Assembly: GCA_030524125.1 (NCBI GenBank)
Contig: JAUNHB010000005.1
Coordinates: 1-57,109, forward strand
Direction: 5' to 3'
Length of the DNA stretch: 57,109 nt
DNA from: Eubacteriales bacterium
GTDB taxonomy: Bacteria; Bacillota; Clostridia; Lachnospirales; Lachnospiraceae
Within the stretch, counting starts at the first letter, position 1. Each line of letters begins with the position of its first letter. Under the pieces are notes generated by a model. The model was given only the letters and a program-made list of their open reading frames with translations, was not told the origin of the DNA and did not search any database. Both the position numbers and the translations under genes were made by a program. Below are positions 1 through 8,068 of this stretch, one piece after another.

Positions 1-308
1 TTCGGTTTCTGACCTCTTGTCAGCCAGATAAAAGCCAGATCTCTTTCGCATAATTCCACAATACGGTCAACAGCCCGGATCCCGCGCATGTTTGCGTAGG
101 TAACAACAGCATACATCATAATCGGATTATACCCGGTTCTTCCCTTATCTGAATAACAGGCTAGCAAGCCTGAAAAATCTAACTCCTCCATCACTTTTTT
201 CAGGGTATAGACTGGATCGTCATCGGGTAAATGCAATTCGAAGAAACTAAAGTTAATTTTCTGTTGCCCAAACTCAAAAAAATCGTTATAATAATCTTTG
301 GTAAGCAT
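1..308 (-). CDS. IS1182-like transposase, N-terminal part (runs off left edge)
   Basis: The minus strand opens with ATG at 308 and stays open to the window edge, about 102 residues. The reading begins MLTKDYYNDF and contains ELDFSGLLACYSDKGR, YNPIMMYAVVTYANMRGIR and WLTRGQKP. This matches the DUF772-type N-terminus of IS1182/IS5-like transposases common in Clostridia. The catalytic DDE region lies outside the window, so I cannot say whether the gene is intact. The protein differs clearly from the other IS1182-family transposase at 19.2-20.8 kb, so these are two different elements. A palindrome sits directly upstream of the start (310-329). Confidence 0.7.
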   Translation of the reverse strand, partial: MLTKDYYNDFFEFGQQKINFSFFELHLPDDDPVYTLKKVMEELDFSGLLACYSDKGRTGYNPIMMYAVVTYANMRGIRAVDRIVELCERDLAFIWLTRGQKP

Positions 309-598
309 AGTTCCATTATAACATGGAACGGGGAAAAAGATGGTTGTCGTTAGCCATCTTTTTTCTTTTTTTCTTTTTGATCAGAAAAGTTCAGGGGCAA
401 GCATGACTCTTATGAGTCACACTTGCCCCTGTTTTAGGCTATCTATTTCCCGACAGCCCCTTTTTTTGTACAATAGGAAATTCCTCCGAATTTCCTATTG
501 TACAAAAAGACGCTCCGCGGGATCGCACTGCGGCGGATAAGGGAAGAAAATCTTCCGCTATCCGATTGCTCAAAATCAAAACAAACACTATATAACAC
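309..598. repeat. Gene-free stretch packed with five palindromes
   Basis: I see no credible gene here. Five inverted repeats follow one another. 310-329 is GTTCCAT/ATGGAAC around six bases. 334-363 is AAAAAGATGG/CCATCTTTTT, terminator-like on both strands. 392-431 has arms CAGGGGCAAG/CTTGCCCCTG with an inner GACTC/GAGTC. 463-508 has perfect 20-bp arms around a 6-base loop. 534-564 is CGGATA/TATCCG with inner GGAAGA/TCTTCC. The first ones probably belong to the end of the IS element whose transposase starts at 308 and would insulate it from outside transcription. The others may be its terminal repeat, its target or terminators. The other IS end is not in the window, so its boundary cannot be fixed. 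Confidence 0.6.
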
Positions 599-627
599 TT
601 GACAACAGTTAAATACTGTTATATACT
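599..627 (+). promoter_or_regulatory. Sigma-A promoter of the GntR/ABC operon
   Basis: TTGACA (599-604), 17 bases, TATACT (622-627). It is a near-consensus promoter 28 bases upstream of the GntR start codon and is overlapped by the operator-like repeats at 604-630. Confidence 0.75.
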
Positions 628-630
628 GTT
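604..630 (+). promoter_or_regulatory. Candidate autoregulatory operator overlapping the promoter
   Basis: AACAGT-N5-ACTGTT (604-620) is an inverted repeat in the promoter spacer, and ATACTGTT occurs twice 10 bases apart (613-620, 623-630). The second copy covers the -10 box. The position fits repression by the GntR protein encoded immediately downstream, as is usual for YtrA-type regulators. Inference from position and symmetry only. Confidence 0.5.
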
Positions 631-654
631 TACAACAAGAAAGGGGAAAGCCGG

Positions 655-1026
655 ATGAAGATCATCATTCATACATCTAGTATGGTTCCCATCTATGAGC
701 AGATCACGGATCAGGTCAAGACGCTCATACGCAGGGGGGAGATGAAGGAAAACGACAATCTGCCTTCGGTGCGTACGCTGTCAAAGGAGCTGAAAATAAG
801 CGCCCTGACGGTGAAAAAGGCGTACGATCAACTGGAGAGCGAGGGTTTTGTCGTGACTGTCCACGGAAAGGGGACTTATGTGGCGGCGGTGGGCGCGGAG
901 CTTTTGCTGGAGGAACAGAAAAAGGAGCTGGAGGCGGATCTGGAGCAGGCCATTCAGAAGGGACGGCGCTGCGGCATCAGCGACGAGGACATCAGGAGTT
1001 TATTTGAGCTGATTTTGGAGGGGTGA
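655..1026 (+). CDS. GntR-family regulator, YtrA subfamily
   Basis: This 123-residue protein is a DNA-binding repressor. The N-terminal winged helix-turn-helix (about residues 10-75) has the family pattern PIYEQITDQVK, LPSVRTLSKELKISALTVKKAYD and GFVVTVHGKGTYV. It lacks the large effector domain of FadR or HutC proteins and ends in a short helical tail, which is the YtrA layout. YtrA proteins usually control a neighbouring ABC transporter, and here the stop codon overlaps the region just before the ABC ATPase start. A strong ribosome site (AAGGGGAAAG) precedes the ATG. A near-consensus promoter overlapped by repeats suggests it represses its own operon. The inducing signal is unknown; cell-envelope stress is typical for relatives. 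Confidence 0.88.
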   Translation: MKIIIHTSSMVPIYEQITDQVKTLIRRGEMKENDNLPSVRTLSKELKISALTVKKAYDQLESEGFVVTVHGKGTYVAAVGAELLLEEQKKELEADLEQAIQKGRRCGISDEDIRSLFELILEG

Positions 1027-1031
1027 GCCAT

Positions 1032-1883
1032 ATGCTGAAAATCGAACATTTGGAAAAGCGCTACAAAAATTTTGCACTGAACTGTTCGCTGGAGGTGAAG
1101 CCCGGCTGCGTGACCGGCCTGATCGGACAAAACGGGGCGGGGAAGAGCACCGCCTTCAAGGCGGCTCTGGGACTGATCTTTCCGGATGGGGGAAGGATCA
1201 CGATTCTGGGAAAGGACGCGGGGGAGCTTACGTCGGCGGACAGAGAGCGGCTGGGCGTCGTCCTCTCCGACTCGGGTTTCAGCGGTTATCTGACGGTCAG
1301 GGGACTGATCCCTGTTCTGAAAAATCTTTACCGCGCGTTCGACGAACCGTTTTTCAGGGAGCAGGCCGGAAAGCTTGGGCTGCCCATGGACAAGAAGATC
1401 AAAGAGTTTTCCACCGGTATGAAGGCGAAGCTCAAGGTACTTGCGGCCATATCCCATGACGCGAAGCTCCTGATCCTGGATGAACCGACGGCGGGTCTTG
1501 ACGTCATCGCCAGAGACGGGATCCTGGATATGCTGAGAGATTTTATGGAGCGGGACGAGGAGCGCGCCATACTGATCAGCTCCCACATCTCCGGGGATCT
1601 GGAGAGTCTGTGCGACGACATATACATGATCCGGGAGGGAAGCATCCTGCTCCACGAGGACACAGACGTGCTGCTCGGCGAGTATGCGGTCCTGAAGGCG
1701 GATGAGGAGCAGTATGAGAAACTGGATAAGCAGTTTCTCCTGCGGGTGAAGAAGGAGCCTTACGGCTATTGCTGTCTGACGAACCAGAGACAGTATTATA
1801 TGGAAAATTATCCGCAGATCGCGGCGGAAAAGGGAACGATCGACGAAGTGATGACGATGATGATAAGGGGGTGTGAGAGATGA
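1032..1883 (+). CDS. ABC transporter ATP-binding protein (exporter)
   Basis: The 283-residue ATPase subunit powers the membrane partner encoded next. Walker A is GQNGAGKST (residues 32-40), a signature-like FSTGMKAKL lies near residue 127 and Walker B is LLILDEPTAGLD. The signature is STGMK rather than LSGGQ, as is common in the ABC-2/BcrA-type exporters paired with YtrA regulators. A GTG at 1023 is in frame, but I chose ATG 1032 because GGAGGGG at 1017-1023 is well spaced from it. The gene overlaps the permease start by four bases (ATGA). The substrate cannot be read; antimicrobial peptides or lipid-linked intermediates are common for this class. Confidence 0.88.
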   Translation: MLKIEHLEKRYKNFALNCSLEVKPGCVTGLIGQNGAGKSTAFKAALGLIFPDGGRITILGKDAGELTSADRERLGVVLSDSGFSGYLTVRGLIPVLKNLYRAFDEPFFREQAGKLGLPMDKKIKEFSTGMKAKLKVLAAISHDAKLLILDEPTAGLDVIARDGILDMLRDFMERDEERAILISSHISGDLESLCDDIYMIREGSILLHEDTDVLLGEYAVLKADEEQYEKLDKQFLLRVKKEPYGYCCLTNQRQYYMENYPQIAAEKGTIDEVMTMMIRGCER

Positions 1884-2533
1884 AAGGATTGCTGATCAAG
1901 GATCTGGAGCTTTTGAAGGTGCAGAAGCAGTTCTTTTTCATGCTGATCGTCGTAATGGCCAGTTTTACGTTTTTCTATGAGGATACGAGCTTCATCCTGT
2001 TTTTTCTGACTTTCAGCGTGTCCCTGCTGTCGGTGACGACCATCAGCTACGACGAGATGGATAACGGCAGCGCGTTTCTGTTTACGCTGCCCGTCAGCCG
2101 GAGGCTCTATGTGGTGGAAAAATATGTGCTGGCTGTCCTGCTCGGGGGAGGCGCGTGGGTCTTCTCGACGCTCTGGCTCTGTGCCGGCGGCCTGATCAAA
2201 GGAACTACGGCGGTTCCGGAGCAGCTTTTGTCAGCCGTCCTGCTTCTTCCGCTCCTGCTCTGCGTTCAGGCTTTCATGATCCCGTTCCAGCTCAAATTCG
2301 GAGGGGAGAGAGCGCGGATCGCCATAATCATCGCGATAGCGCTGCTGACGTGCGCCGGTATGGCGGCCGTAAAAGTCGCCGAGGCCCTCGGAGCCGATAT
2401 AGAGAACGTTCCGGACCGCCTTCCGGCGGAGGGGATGGGCGCAGCCACCGCGTTCGCATTTGCCGCCGCGGTCCTGCTTCTCCTTCTGTCCGTGAGGATC
2501 GGAATCTCCATCATGGAGAAGAAGGAATTTTAA
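1880..2533 (+). CDS. ABC-2 type transporter permease
   Basis: The 217-residue membrane protein is the partner of the upstream ATPase, with translationally coupled start (ATGA overlap). About six hydrophobic segments are visible: near residues 15-30, 35-55, 80-105, 115-135, 155-175 and 190-210. A charged start MKGLLIKDLELLK is typical of the ABC2_membrane_7 group, which precedes its first helix with a conserved KDL motif. The short loop MDNGSAFLFTLPVSRR also fits that group. It would form the exporter dimer in the cytoplasmic membrane. The promoter and regulator of the operon lie upstream. Confidence 0.82.
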   Translation: MKGLLIKDLELLKVQKQFFFMLIVVMASFTFFYEDTSFILFFLTFSVSLLSVTTISYDEMDNGSAFLFTLPVSRRLYVVEKYVLAVLLGGGAWVFSTLWLCAGGLIKGTTAVPEQLLSAVLLLPLLLCVQAFMIPFQLKFGGERARIAIIIAIALLTCAGMAAVKVAEALGADIENVPDRLPAEGMGAATAFAFAAAVLLLLLSVRIGISIMEKKEF

Positions 2534-2763
2534 AATAACTATTCAGCCATGCGGTAAATATGGAGAAGAGCTGCGTCATGCTTGCATGTAAGCAGAACTT
2601 CTCCATATTTGCCATACGGCGCTTAGCCGTAAGCGAGAAAGCAGGCGCGAACGCGCCGGATAGCTGCGAAGCAGCGGGCTTTCGAGCAGCATGGCTGAAT
2701 TTCATAGTCTCACGCGGCCATGCGGTAAATAAGGAGGAGCGCCGCGTCATGCCTGCTCCGGGA
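2534..2763. repeat. Nested palindromic element after the ABC operon
   Basis: The 337-base gap to the next gene is mostly a self-complementary element. The outer arms are ATTCAGCCATGC (2541-2552) and GCATGGCTGAAT (2689-2700). Inside are AAATATGGAGAAG/CTTCTCCATATTT (2556-2568, 2598-2610), GGCGCG/CGCGCC (about 2643-2656) and GCTGC/GCAGC (about 2664-2676). GCCATGCGGTAAAT occurs twice (2546-2559, 2717-2730), each followed by a diverged GGAG...CGTCATGC segment. The same outer arms recur at 42014-42060. Short open frames through it show no start context or family resemblance. It may act as terminator or be a miniature mobile palindrome. Confidence 0.6.
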
Positions 2764-2792
2764 TTGTAAAAGGAGGAAGCTTCCGCTATAAT
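2764..2792 (+). promoter_or_regulatory. Candidate sigma-A promoter for the methyltransferase operon
   Basis: TTGTAA (2764-2769), 17 bases, TATAAT (2787-2792). It lies 78 bases before the methyltransferase start and downstream of the palindromic element. The leader contains two AGGCCT copies but no riboswitch I recognise. Confidence 0.6.
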
Positions 2793-2870
2793 AGGCCTCA
2801 GAGCAAAGGCCTGACCGGCAGGGGGCGGGATCCGGGCGAGGCTTGTGAGATACGGGAAGGAGCAGAATCG

Positions 2871-4079
2871 ATGGGAACAGAGAGAGAAGCGCTTTTGCAG
2901 GCGGTGGACGCGCTGTGGAGCGACAAATTATACAAGATCATACTGAGCGCTCCGGCCTCCGGGGCGAAGGAGACGTCCGTCGGAACGGAAGGCGCGCCCC
3001 GGAGGGCGGAAGTCCGGCGGATCGTGCTGAACCGGCTCGACGCCGGCTGGCAGGCCGAGCGCTATACCGCGAAGCAGGTGTTCCACGAGAACCTGTCCGC
3101 CGGGGAGGCGCGAAGCCTCGTGGAGGAGGAACTGTCCGGCGCGTTCCGCCAGTGCGGCGCGTGGGACGGGGAGTGGGAGCACACGATCCGCATTTCCCAA
3201 AAAGGAAAGGTGACGGGCATGAGAAAGCGGCTGGCCGCCGCGCAGGCGCCTAAGGCGAAGACGGAGCACAACCGGAAGAAGCAGTATCTTCTCGAGGAGG
3301 GGACGGTCATCCCGCCGCTGGTGGACATGGGCGTCTTCACGGCCGACGGGAAGGTGGTGCGCTCCATGTACGACAAATACCGGCAGATCAACCGGTTTGT
3401 GGAGCTGATCGACGACGAGATCGACGCGCTGCCCGCGGATCAGACGATTCGGATCGTGGATTTTGGATGCGGGAAATCGTACCTGACCTTTATCCTTTAC
3501 TATTATCTCGTCCATCTGAAGGGGCGGGACGTGAGGATCACGGGACTGGATCTGAAGGCGGACGTGATCGGGCGGTGCAATCAGGCCGCGGAGAAATACG
3601 GCTACGACAGGCTGCATTTTCAGGTGGGGGACATCGGCGGCTACGAGAGCCCCGACCCGGTGGATATGGTCGTGTCGCTCCACGCCTGCGATACGGCCAC
3701 GGATCATGCGCTTTACCATGCGGTCCGCTGGAAGGCGAAGCTGATCTTCTCTGTGCCCTGCTGCCAGCATGAGCTGAACCGGCAGATGGAGGGCGGATCG
3801 CTGCCGATCCTGACCCGGTACGGAATCGTGAAGGAGAGGACCGCGGCGCTGATGACCGACGCGGTGCGGGCGAACCTGCTGACGGAGAGCGGGTACCGGA
3901 CACAGCTTCTGGAGTTCGTGGATCTGTCCCACACGCCGAAAAATCTGCTGATCCGGGCCGTGAGGACCGTGCTCCCGGCGTCGGTCAGGAAGCAGGCCCG
4001 CCGGGAGGTGGAGGAGCTGAAGGAGGCCTTCGGATTCCAGCCCACGCTGGACCGGCTGTTATCGGGGGAAGAGAGATGA
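2871..4079 (+). CDS. Class I SAM-dependent methyltransferase (Methyltransf_32-like)
   Basis: The 402-residue protein has an N-terminal domain of about 150 residues rich in basic and acidic residues, then a Rossmann methyltransferase domain. The SAM-binding glycine motif VDFGCGKSYLTF is at about residues 195-206. VVSLHACDTATD and FSVPCCQHELNRQ follow; these are hallmarks of the Methyltransf_32 family. The substrate is not known; an RNA target is possible given the basic N-terminus, but that is inference. The start at 2871 follows GGGAAGGAGCAG. The last four bases overlap the start of the EmrE-like gene, so the two are translationally coupled. A TATAAT promoter lies at 2787. Confidence 0.8.
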   Translation: MGTEREALLQAVDALWSDKLYKIILSAPASGAKETSVGTEGAPRRAEVRRIVLNRLDAGWQAERYTAKQVFHENLSAGEARSLVEEELSGAFRQCGAWDGEWEHTIRISQKGKVTGMRKRLAAAQAPKAKTEHNRKKQYLLEEGTVIPPLVDMGVFTADGKVVRSMYDKYRQINRFVELIDDEIDALPADQTIRIVDFGCGKSYLTFILYYYLVHLKGRDVRITGLDLKADVIGRCNQAAEKYGYDRLHFQVGDIGGYESPDPVDMVVSLHACDTATDHALYHAVRWKAKLIFSVPCCQHELNRQMEGGSLPILTRYGIVKERTAALMTDAVRANLLTESGYRTQLLEFVDLSHTPKNLLIRAVRTVLPASVRKQARREVEELKEAFGFQPTLDRLLSGEER

Positions 4080-4972
4080 GAAAAGCGTTGATGCTCGGAG
4101 CCGCGGCGTCGTTCTTTTTTGCGTTTACCTTTATCCTGAACCGGAGCATGAATCTGGGAGGCGGGGATTGGATGTGGAGCGCGTGTCTGAGGTATCTGTT
4201 TACGCTTCCGATGCTGGCCGCGATGGTGTGGCCGGGGAGGGGGATCGGGAGGACGATGAAGGAGATCGGGAAGGCTCCGGGCAGGTGGATCCTGTGGAGT
4301 ACGGTGGGATTCGGCCTGTTTTACGCGCCGCTGACGCTTGGTTCGGTCTACGGGGAGTCGTGGCTGGCGGCCGCCTGCTGGCAGATGACGATCGTGGCGG
4401 GCGTGCTTTTGACGCCGCTGTTCGGAAAGAAGATTCCTGTGAAAAATCTGGCGCTGTCCATGCTGATCCTGCTTGGCATCTTTCTGATGCAGCTTCCGAA
4501 TTTGAGCCGGATGGACGCGGCGGGTTCGGCGGAGGCGCTGCTTCCTGTGCTGGTGGCCGCGTTCGCCTATCCGCTTGGCAACCGGAAGATGATGGAGCTG
4601 TGCGGCAGCCGCCTCACGACCATACAGAGAGTCTTTGGAATGACGCTTTGCAGTATGCCCTTCTGGCTGCTCCTTTCCGCGGCGGCGTGGAGCAGGACAG
4701 GGCTGCCGTCCGCGGGCCAGACGATACAGTCGGTGTGCGTGGCGTTCTTCTCCGGCGTGGCGGCCACGGTGTTGTTTTTCCGGGCGACGGACATGGTGCG
4801 GCACGACCAGCGGAAGCTGGCGCTGATCGAGGCGACGCAGTGCGGGGAAGTGCTCTTTACGCTGTTGGGCGGGATCCTTCTGCTGGGCGACAGCGTACCG
4901 GCTCCGGCAGGATTGGCGGGGATCGGGCTGATCGTGGCAGGCATGGTGCTGAACAGTCTGGCGGCGGCGTAG
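4076..4972 (+). CDS. EmrE-like multidrug/metabolite exporter (DMT superfamily)
   Basis: This 298-residue membrane protein shows about ten hydrophobic segments in two five-helix halves, the layout of the drug/metabolite transporter superfamily. The start MRKALMLGAAASFFFAFTFILNRSMNLGG and the long GDWMWSACLRYLFTLP stretch resemble the 'multidrug resistance efflux transporter' branch (PF13536). ATG overlaps the stop of the methyltransferase. The substrate is unknown. It is followed after 33 bases by alaX, so all three genes are probably one transcript. Confidence 0.75.
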   Translation: MRKALMLGAAASFFFAFTFILNRSMNLGGGDWMWSACLRYLFTLPMLAAMVWPGRGIGRTMKEIGKAPGRWILWSTVGFGLFYAPLTLGSVYGESWLAAACWQMTIVAGVLLTPLFGKKIPVKNLALSMLILLGIFLMQLPNLSRMDAAGSAEALLPVLVAAFAYPLGNRKMMELCGSRLTTIQRVFGMTLCSMPFWLLLSAAAWSRTGLPSAGQTIQSVCVAFFSGVAATVLFFRATDMVRHDQRKLALIEATQCGEVLFTLLGGILLLGDSVPAPAGLAGIGLIVAGMVLNSLAAA

Positions 4973-5005
4973 CGCCGGCCGCAAAAAAGGAGGAGACCAG
5001 AAGAC

Positions 5006-6211
5006 ATGGTAGAAAAACGGTTATCCGCGCCGGAGGGAGGCACGGAGAAATTATATGAGAGGGACAGCCGCCGCAGGGAATTTACGGCGGTCGTGCGCGC
5101 CTGTGAGAAATGCGCCGGGGAGGACGGCTGGTGGGTGGAGCTGGACCGGACGGCATTTTTCCCGGAGGGCGGCGGACAGGCCGGCGACCGGGGCTGGCTG
5201 GGAGGCGCGGAGGCAGCAGACACGCAGGTGGAGGATACGCAGGAGAGAGACGGCGCGATCCTTCACCGGACGCGGGAACCTCTGGAACCCGGAACGCAGG
5301 TGAAGGGGAGGATCGACTGGGAGACCCGCTTTGACCGGATGCAGCAGCATACGGGGGAGCATATGGTCTCCGGCATCGTCCATCGCCTGTGGGGATACGA
5401 CAACGTGGGCTTTCATCTGGGAGCGGAGGAGACGACGCTGGATTTTAACGGAGAGCTCGATCAGGAGCAGATCCTTCAGACGGAGCTTCTGGCCAACCGG
5501 GCGGTGTGGGAAAATCTGCCGGTGGAGACGCTGTATCCGTCACGGGACGAGCTGCCGGCGCTTCACTACCGCAGCAAGATCGACATCGAGGGACAGGTGC
5601 GGCTCGTGCGGATCCCCGGCGTCGATCTGTGCGCCTGCTGCGCGCCCCACGTGGAGCGCACCGGGGAGATCGGTCTGATCAAAATCCTGTCCTGCGACCG
5701 GCACCGGGGCGGCTGCCGCATGACGATCGTGTGCGGGAGCCGGGCGCTGGAGGATTACCGGCAGAGACTGCAGAGCGTGACGGAGGTGTCCGTGGCTCTC
5801 TCCGCGCCGCCCCGGAGGATCGGGGAAGCGGTGGCGCGCCTGCAGGAGCAGCAGGCGGCTCTCCGGGAGCAGAGGGACCGGAGGACCGAGGCGTATCTTC
5901 TGCAGAAGCTGGATGCGATCGATCCCGGAAGCGTCTCCGTATGTCTTTTCGAGGAGGAGCTGGACAACATCGCCGCCCGGAATTTTGTCAACGCCGCGAC
6001 ACAGCGGTGCGGCGGCATCTGCGGGGCGTTCGTGGGGACGGACGGGACAGGCTACCGCTACATTCTGGGGAGCCGCAGCGTCGATCTCAGGGAATTTTCC
6101 AGACGGCTCAACGCCCGCTTTGCGGGAAAGGGAGGCGGAAAGCCGGAGATGGTGCAGGGATCCCTGACCGGCAGGCAGGAGGAGATCCGGCGTATGATAG
6201 AGGAAGGCTGA
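5006..6211 (+). CDS. alaX: Alanyl-tRNA editing protein AlaX, long form
   Basis: The 401-residue free-standing editing protein hydrolyses Ser-tRNA(Ala) or Gly-tRNA(Ala) made in error by alanyl-tRNA synthetase. The N-terminal beta-barrel carries FFPEGGGQAGD. Zinc ligands are visible: HTGEH (residues 115-119, HxxxH) and CACCAPH (C211...H215, CxxxH). The C-terminal 140 residues form a DHHA1-like domain with a helical linker, GGICGAFVGTDGTGYRYILGS and the glycine-rich AGKGGGKPEMVQGSL, the pattern of the AlaRS C-terminus. It is therefore an AlaX-L protein rather than the short form. The start has AGGAGA nine bases upstream. A bidirectional terminator follows. Confidence 0.9.
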   Translation: MVEKRLSAPEGGTEKLYERDSRRREFTAVVRACEKCAGEDGWWVELDRTAFFPEGGGQAGDRGWLGGAEAADTQVEDTQERDGAILHRTREPLEPGTQVKGRIDWETRFDRMQQHTGEHMVSGIVHRLWGYDNVGFHLGAEETTLDFNGELDQEQILQTELLANRAVWENLPVETLYPSRDELPALHYRSKIDIEGQVRLVRIPGVDLCACCAPHVERTGEIGLIKILSCDRHRGGCRMTIVCGSRALEDYRQRLQSVTEVSVALSAPPRRIGEAVARLQEQQAALREQRDRRTEAYLLQKLDAIDPGSVSVCLFEEELDNIAARNFVNAATQRCGGICGAFVGTDGTGYRYILGSRSVDLREFSRRLNARFAGKGGGKPEMVQGSLTGRQEEIRRMIEEG

Positions 6212-6222
6212 CGGCGTGGCGT

Positions 6223-6270
6223 AAAAATCCCCCGCCCGTTCGGAAATATTCCGGACGGGCAGGGGATTTT
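6223..6270. terminator. Bidirectional intrinsic terminator between alaX and pyrG
   Basis: AAAAATCCCC-CGCCCGT and its complement ACGGGC-AGGGGATTTT pair around CGGAAATATTCCGG. A-rich and T-rich flanks on both sides let it end alaX on the plus strand and pyrG on the minus strand. Confidence 0.85.
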
Positions 6271-6285
6271 CTATATCGCAGAAAT

Positions 6286-7890
6286 CTATTTTTTCGCTTT
6301 TACGGCCGCCTCCACGAACCCTTTGAACAGCGGGTGCGGGCGGTTTGGTCTGGATTTGAGCTCCGGGTGAGCCTGTGTCGCGAGGAAGAACGGATGATCC
6401 TTCAGCTCGACCATCTCCACGATGCGGCCGTCCGGCGACAGGCCCGACAGCACCATGCCGTGATCGGTCAGGGCGGTCCGGTAGTCGTTGTTCACCTCGT
6501 AGCGGTGACGGTGACGCTCATGGATCAGTTCCTCGCCGTACAGGGCGTAGGCTTTGGAATTTTTATCCAGCACGCAGGGACAGGAGCCGAGGCGGAGGGT
6601 TCCGCCGATATCCTCCACGCCGTTCTGGTCGGGCATCAGGGCGATGACCGGATAGAGCGTGTTGGGATCCAGCTCGATGCTGTGCGCGCCGTCCAGCCCT
6701 ACCACATGGCGGGCGTACTCCACGATGGAGAGCTGCATGCCGAGGCAGAGACCGAGGAACGGGACGCCGTGCTCGCGGGCATACTGGATGGCCGTGATCT
6801 TGCCCTCGATGCCCCGGTGGCCGAAGCCGCCCGGTACGAGGACGCCGCTGACGTCTCCCAGAAGCTCGTCCACGTTGTCCGCGCTGATAGTCTCGGAGTC
6901 GATCCATTTGATGTTGACGACGGCGCGGTTGTCGATGCCGCCGTGTTTGAGCGCCTCCACGACGGAAATGTACGCGTCGTGCAGCTGAATATATTTTCCG
7001 ACCAGAGCCACCGTCACTTCCGTGTTGGGGTTGCGCAGCTTATTGACCATCTCGGTCCAGTCGGTGAGATCCGGTTCCGGACAGGGAAGATTCAGACATT
7101 CGCAGGCCGCCTGCGCCAGACGTTCTTCCTCCATGGCCAGAGGCGCCTCGTACAGATATTCCACATCCAGGTTCTGGAGGACGTGATCCTTCGGCACGTT
7201 GCAGAACAGGGCGATCTTGTCCTTGATGCCCTTCTCCAGCGGATGCTCGGTCCGGCATACGATGATATCCGGGCGGATGCCAAGCCCCTGCAGTTCCTTG
7301 ACGGACGCCTGCGTAGGCTTCGTCTTCATCTCGCCGGACGCCTTCAGGTACGGGATCAGCGTGACGTGGATGAGGATGGCGTTCTCATGGCCTACCTCGT
7401 GCTGGAACTGGCGGATGGCCTCCAGGAAAGGCTGGCCCTCGATGTCGCCTACGGTGCCTCCGGTCTCGATGATCGCGATATGCATGTCCTCCGATGTGAA
7501 ATTCCGGTAGAAACGGCTTTTGATCTCATTGGTGATATGAGGGATCACCTGAACCGTTCCGCCGCCGTAGTCTCCACGGCGCTCCTTCTGCAGCACGGAC
7601 CAGTAGACCTTTCCCGTGGTGACATTGGAGTTTTTGTCCAGACTCTCGTCAATAAAACGCTCATAATGTCCCAGATCCAGATCCGTCTCCGCCCCGTCGT
7701 CGGTGACAAAGACTTCTCCGTGCTGCACGGGGTTCATGGTGCCCGGGTCGATGTTGATGTAGGGGTCAAATTTCTGCATAGTGACCTTGTAGCCGCGGGC
7801 TTTCAGAAGCCGTCCCAGAGAAGCAGCGGTGATCCCTTTACCCAGACCGGACACAACTCCGCCTGTGACAAATACATATTTTACTGGCAT
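6286..7890 (-). CDS. pyrG: CTP synthase
   Basis: The 534-residue cytosolic enzyme makes CTP from UTP, ATP and glutamine. The start [19 protein letters not shown] is the diagnostic synthetase P-loop region. The amidoligase domain covers about residues 1-266 ([21 protein letters not shown] is included). The class I glutamine amidotransferase domain covers about 295-530, with catalytic cysteine C382 in LGLCLGMQ and the HPE of [11 protein letters not shown]. Length is normal. AGGAGG lies upstream of the ATG. A minus-strand promoter at 7930-7958 lies in the divergent region with ftsH. I see no C-rich initial transcript of the type used for pyrG attenuation in Bacillus. Confidence 0.97.
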   Translation of the reverse strand: MPVKYVFVTGGVVSGLGKGITAASLGRLLKARGYKVTMQKFDPYINIDPGTMNPVQHGEVFVTDDGAETDLDLGHYERFIDESLDKNSNVTTGKVYWSVLQKERRGDYGGGTVQVIPHITNEIKSRFYRNFTSEDMHIAIIETGGTVGDIEGQPFLEAIRQFQHEVGHENAILIHVTLIPYLKASGEMKTKPTQASVKELQGLGIRPDIIVCRTEHPLEKGIKDKIALFCNVPKDHVLQNLDVEYLYEAPLAMEEERLAQAACECLNLPCPEPDLTDWTEMVNKLRNPNTEVTVALVGKYIQLHDAYISVVEALKHGGIDNRAVVNIKWIDSETISADNVDELLGDVSGVLVPGGFGHRGIEGKITAIQYAREHGVPFLGLCLGMQLSIVEYARHVVGLDGAHSIELDPNTLYPVIALMPDQNGVEDIGGTLRLGSCPCVLDKNSKAYALYGEELIHERHRHRYEVNNDYRTALTDHGMVLSGLSPDGRIVEMVELKDHPFFLATQAHPELKSRPNRPHPLFKGFVEAAVKAKK

Positions 7891-7929
7891 AGGTTGATTC
7901 CTCCTGATTTGTTCAAAAAAACTCTATTC

Positions 7930-7958
7930 ATTATAGCTTATACCATCGGAAAAATCCA
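7930..7958 (-). promoter_or_regulatory. Candidate pyrG promoter
   Basis: On the minus strand: TGGATT (7953-7958), 17 bases, TATAAT (7930-7935). The -10 is perfect, the -35 weak. It is 40 bases upstream of the pyrG start. Confidence 0.5.
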
Positions 7959-8010
7959 CTTAATTTATATTTATTTAATAAAAAGCAGGAATTTTTTCAC
8001 AGCCGGTGTA

Positions 8011-8039
8011 TTGATTTATAAATGAAGGTTCACTATAAT
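8011..8039 (+). promoter_or_regulatory. ftsH promoter
   Basis: TTGATT (8011-8016), 17 bases, TATAAT (8034-8039), 30 bases before the ftsH ATG. A good sigma-A promoter. Confidence 0.75.
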
Positions 8040-8068
8040 AGGAAGTGTTACGCACAAGGAGGAAAAAG

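Noticed and set aside
340..540. Open frame of 66 codons in the palindrome cluster
   Set aside because: It runs through several hairpins, has no ribosome site and a cysteine/serine-rich translation with no family pattern.
2560..2769. Open frame of 69 codons after the ABC operon
   Set aside because: It lies entirely within the nested palindromic element and has no ribosome site; the repeat explains the sequence.
3713..4984. Long minus-strand frame opposite the exporter gene
   Set aside because: Arginine/histidine/proline-rich translation, the mark of an antisense shadow of GC-rich coding DNA. The same holds for long frames opposite pyrG, uvrC, gerA, recQ, murF, malQ and sipL.
5506..8025. 839-codon plus-strand frame across alaX and pyrG
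   Set aside because: It is out of frame with alaX and antisense to pyrG, both of which have complete diagnostic motifs, and crosses their bidirectional terminator.
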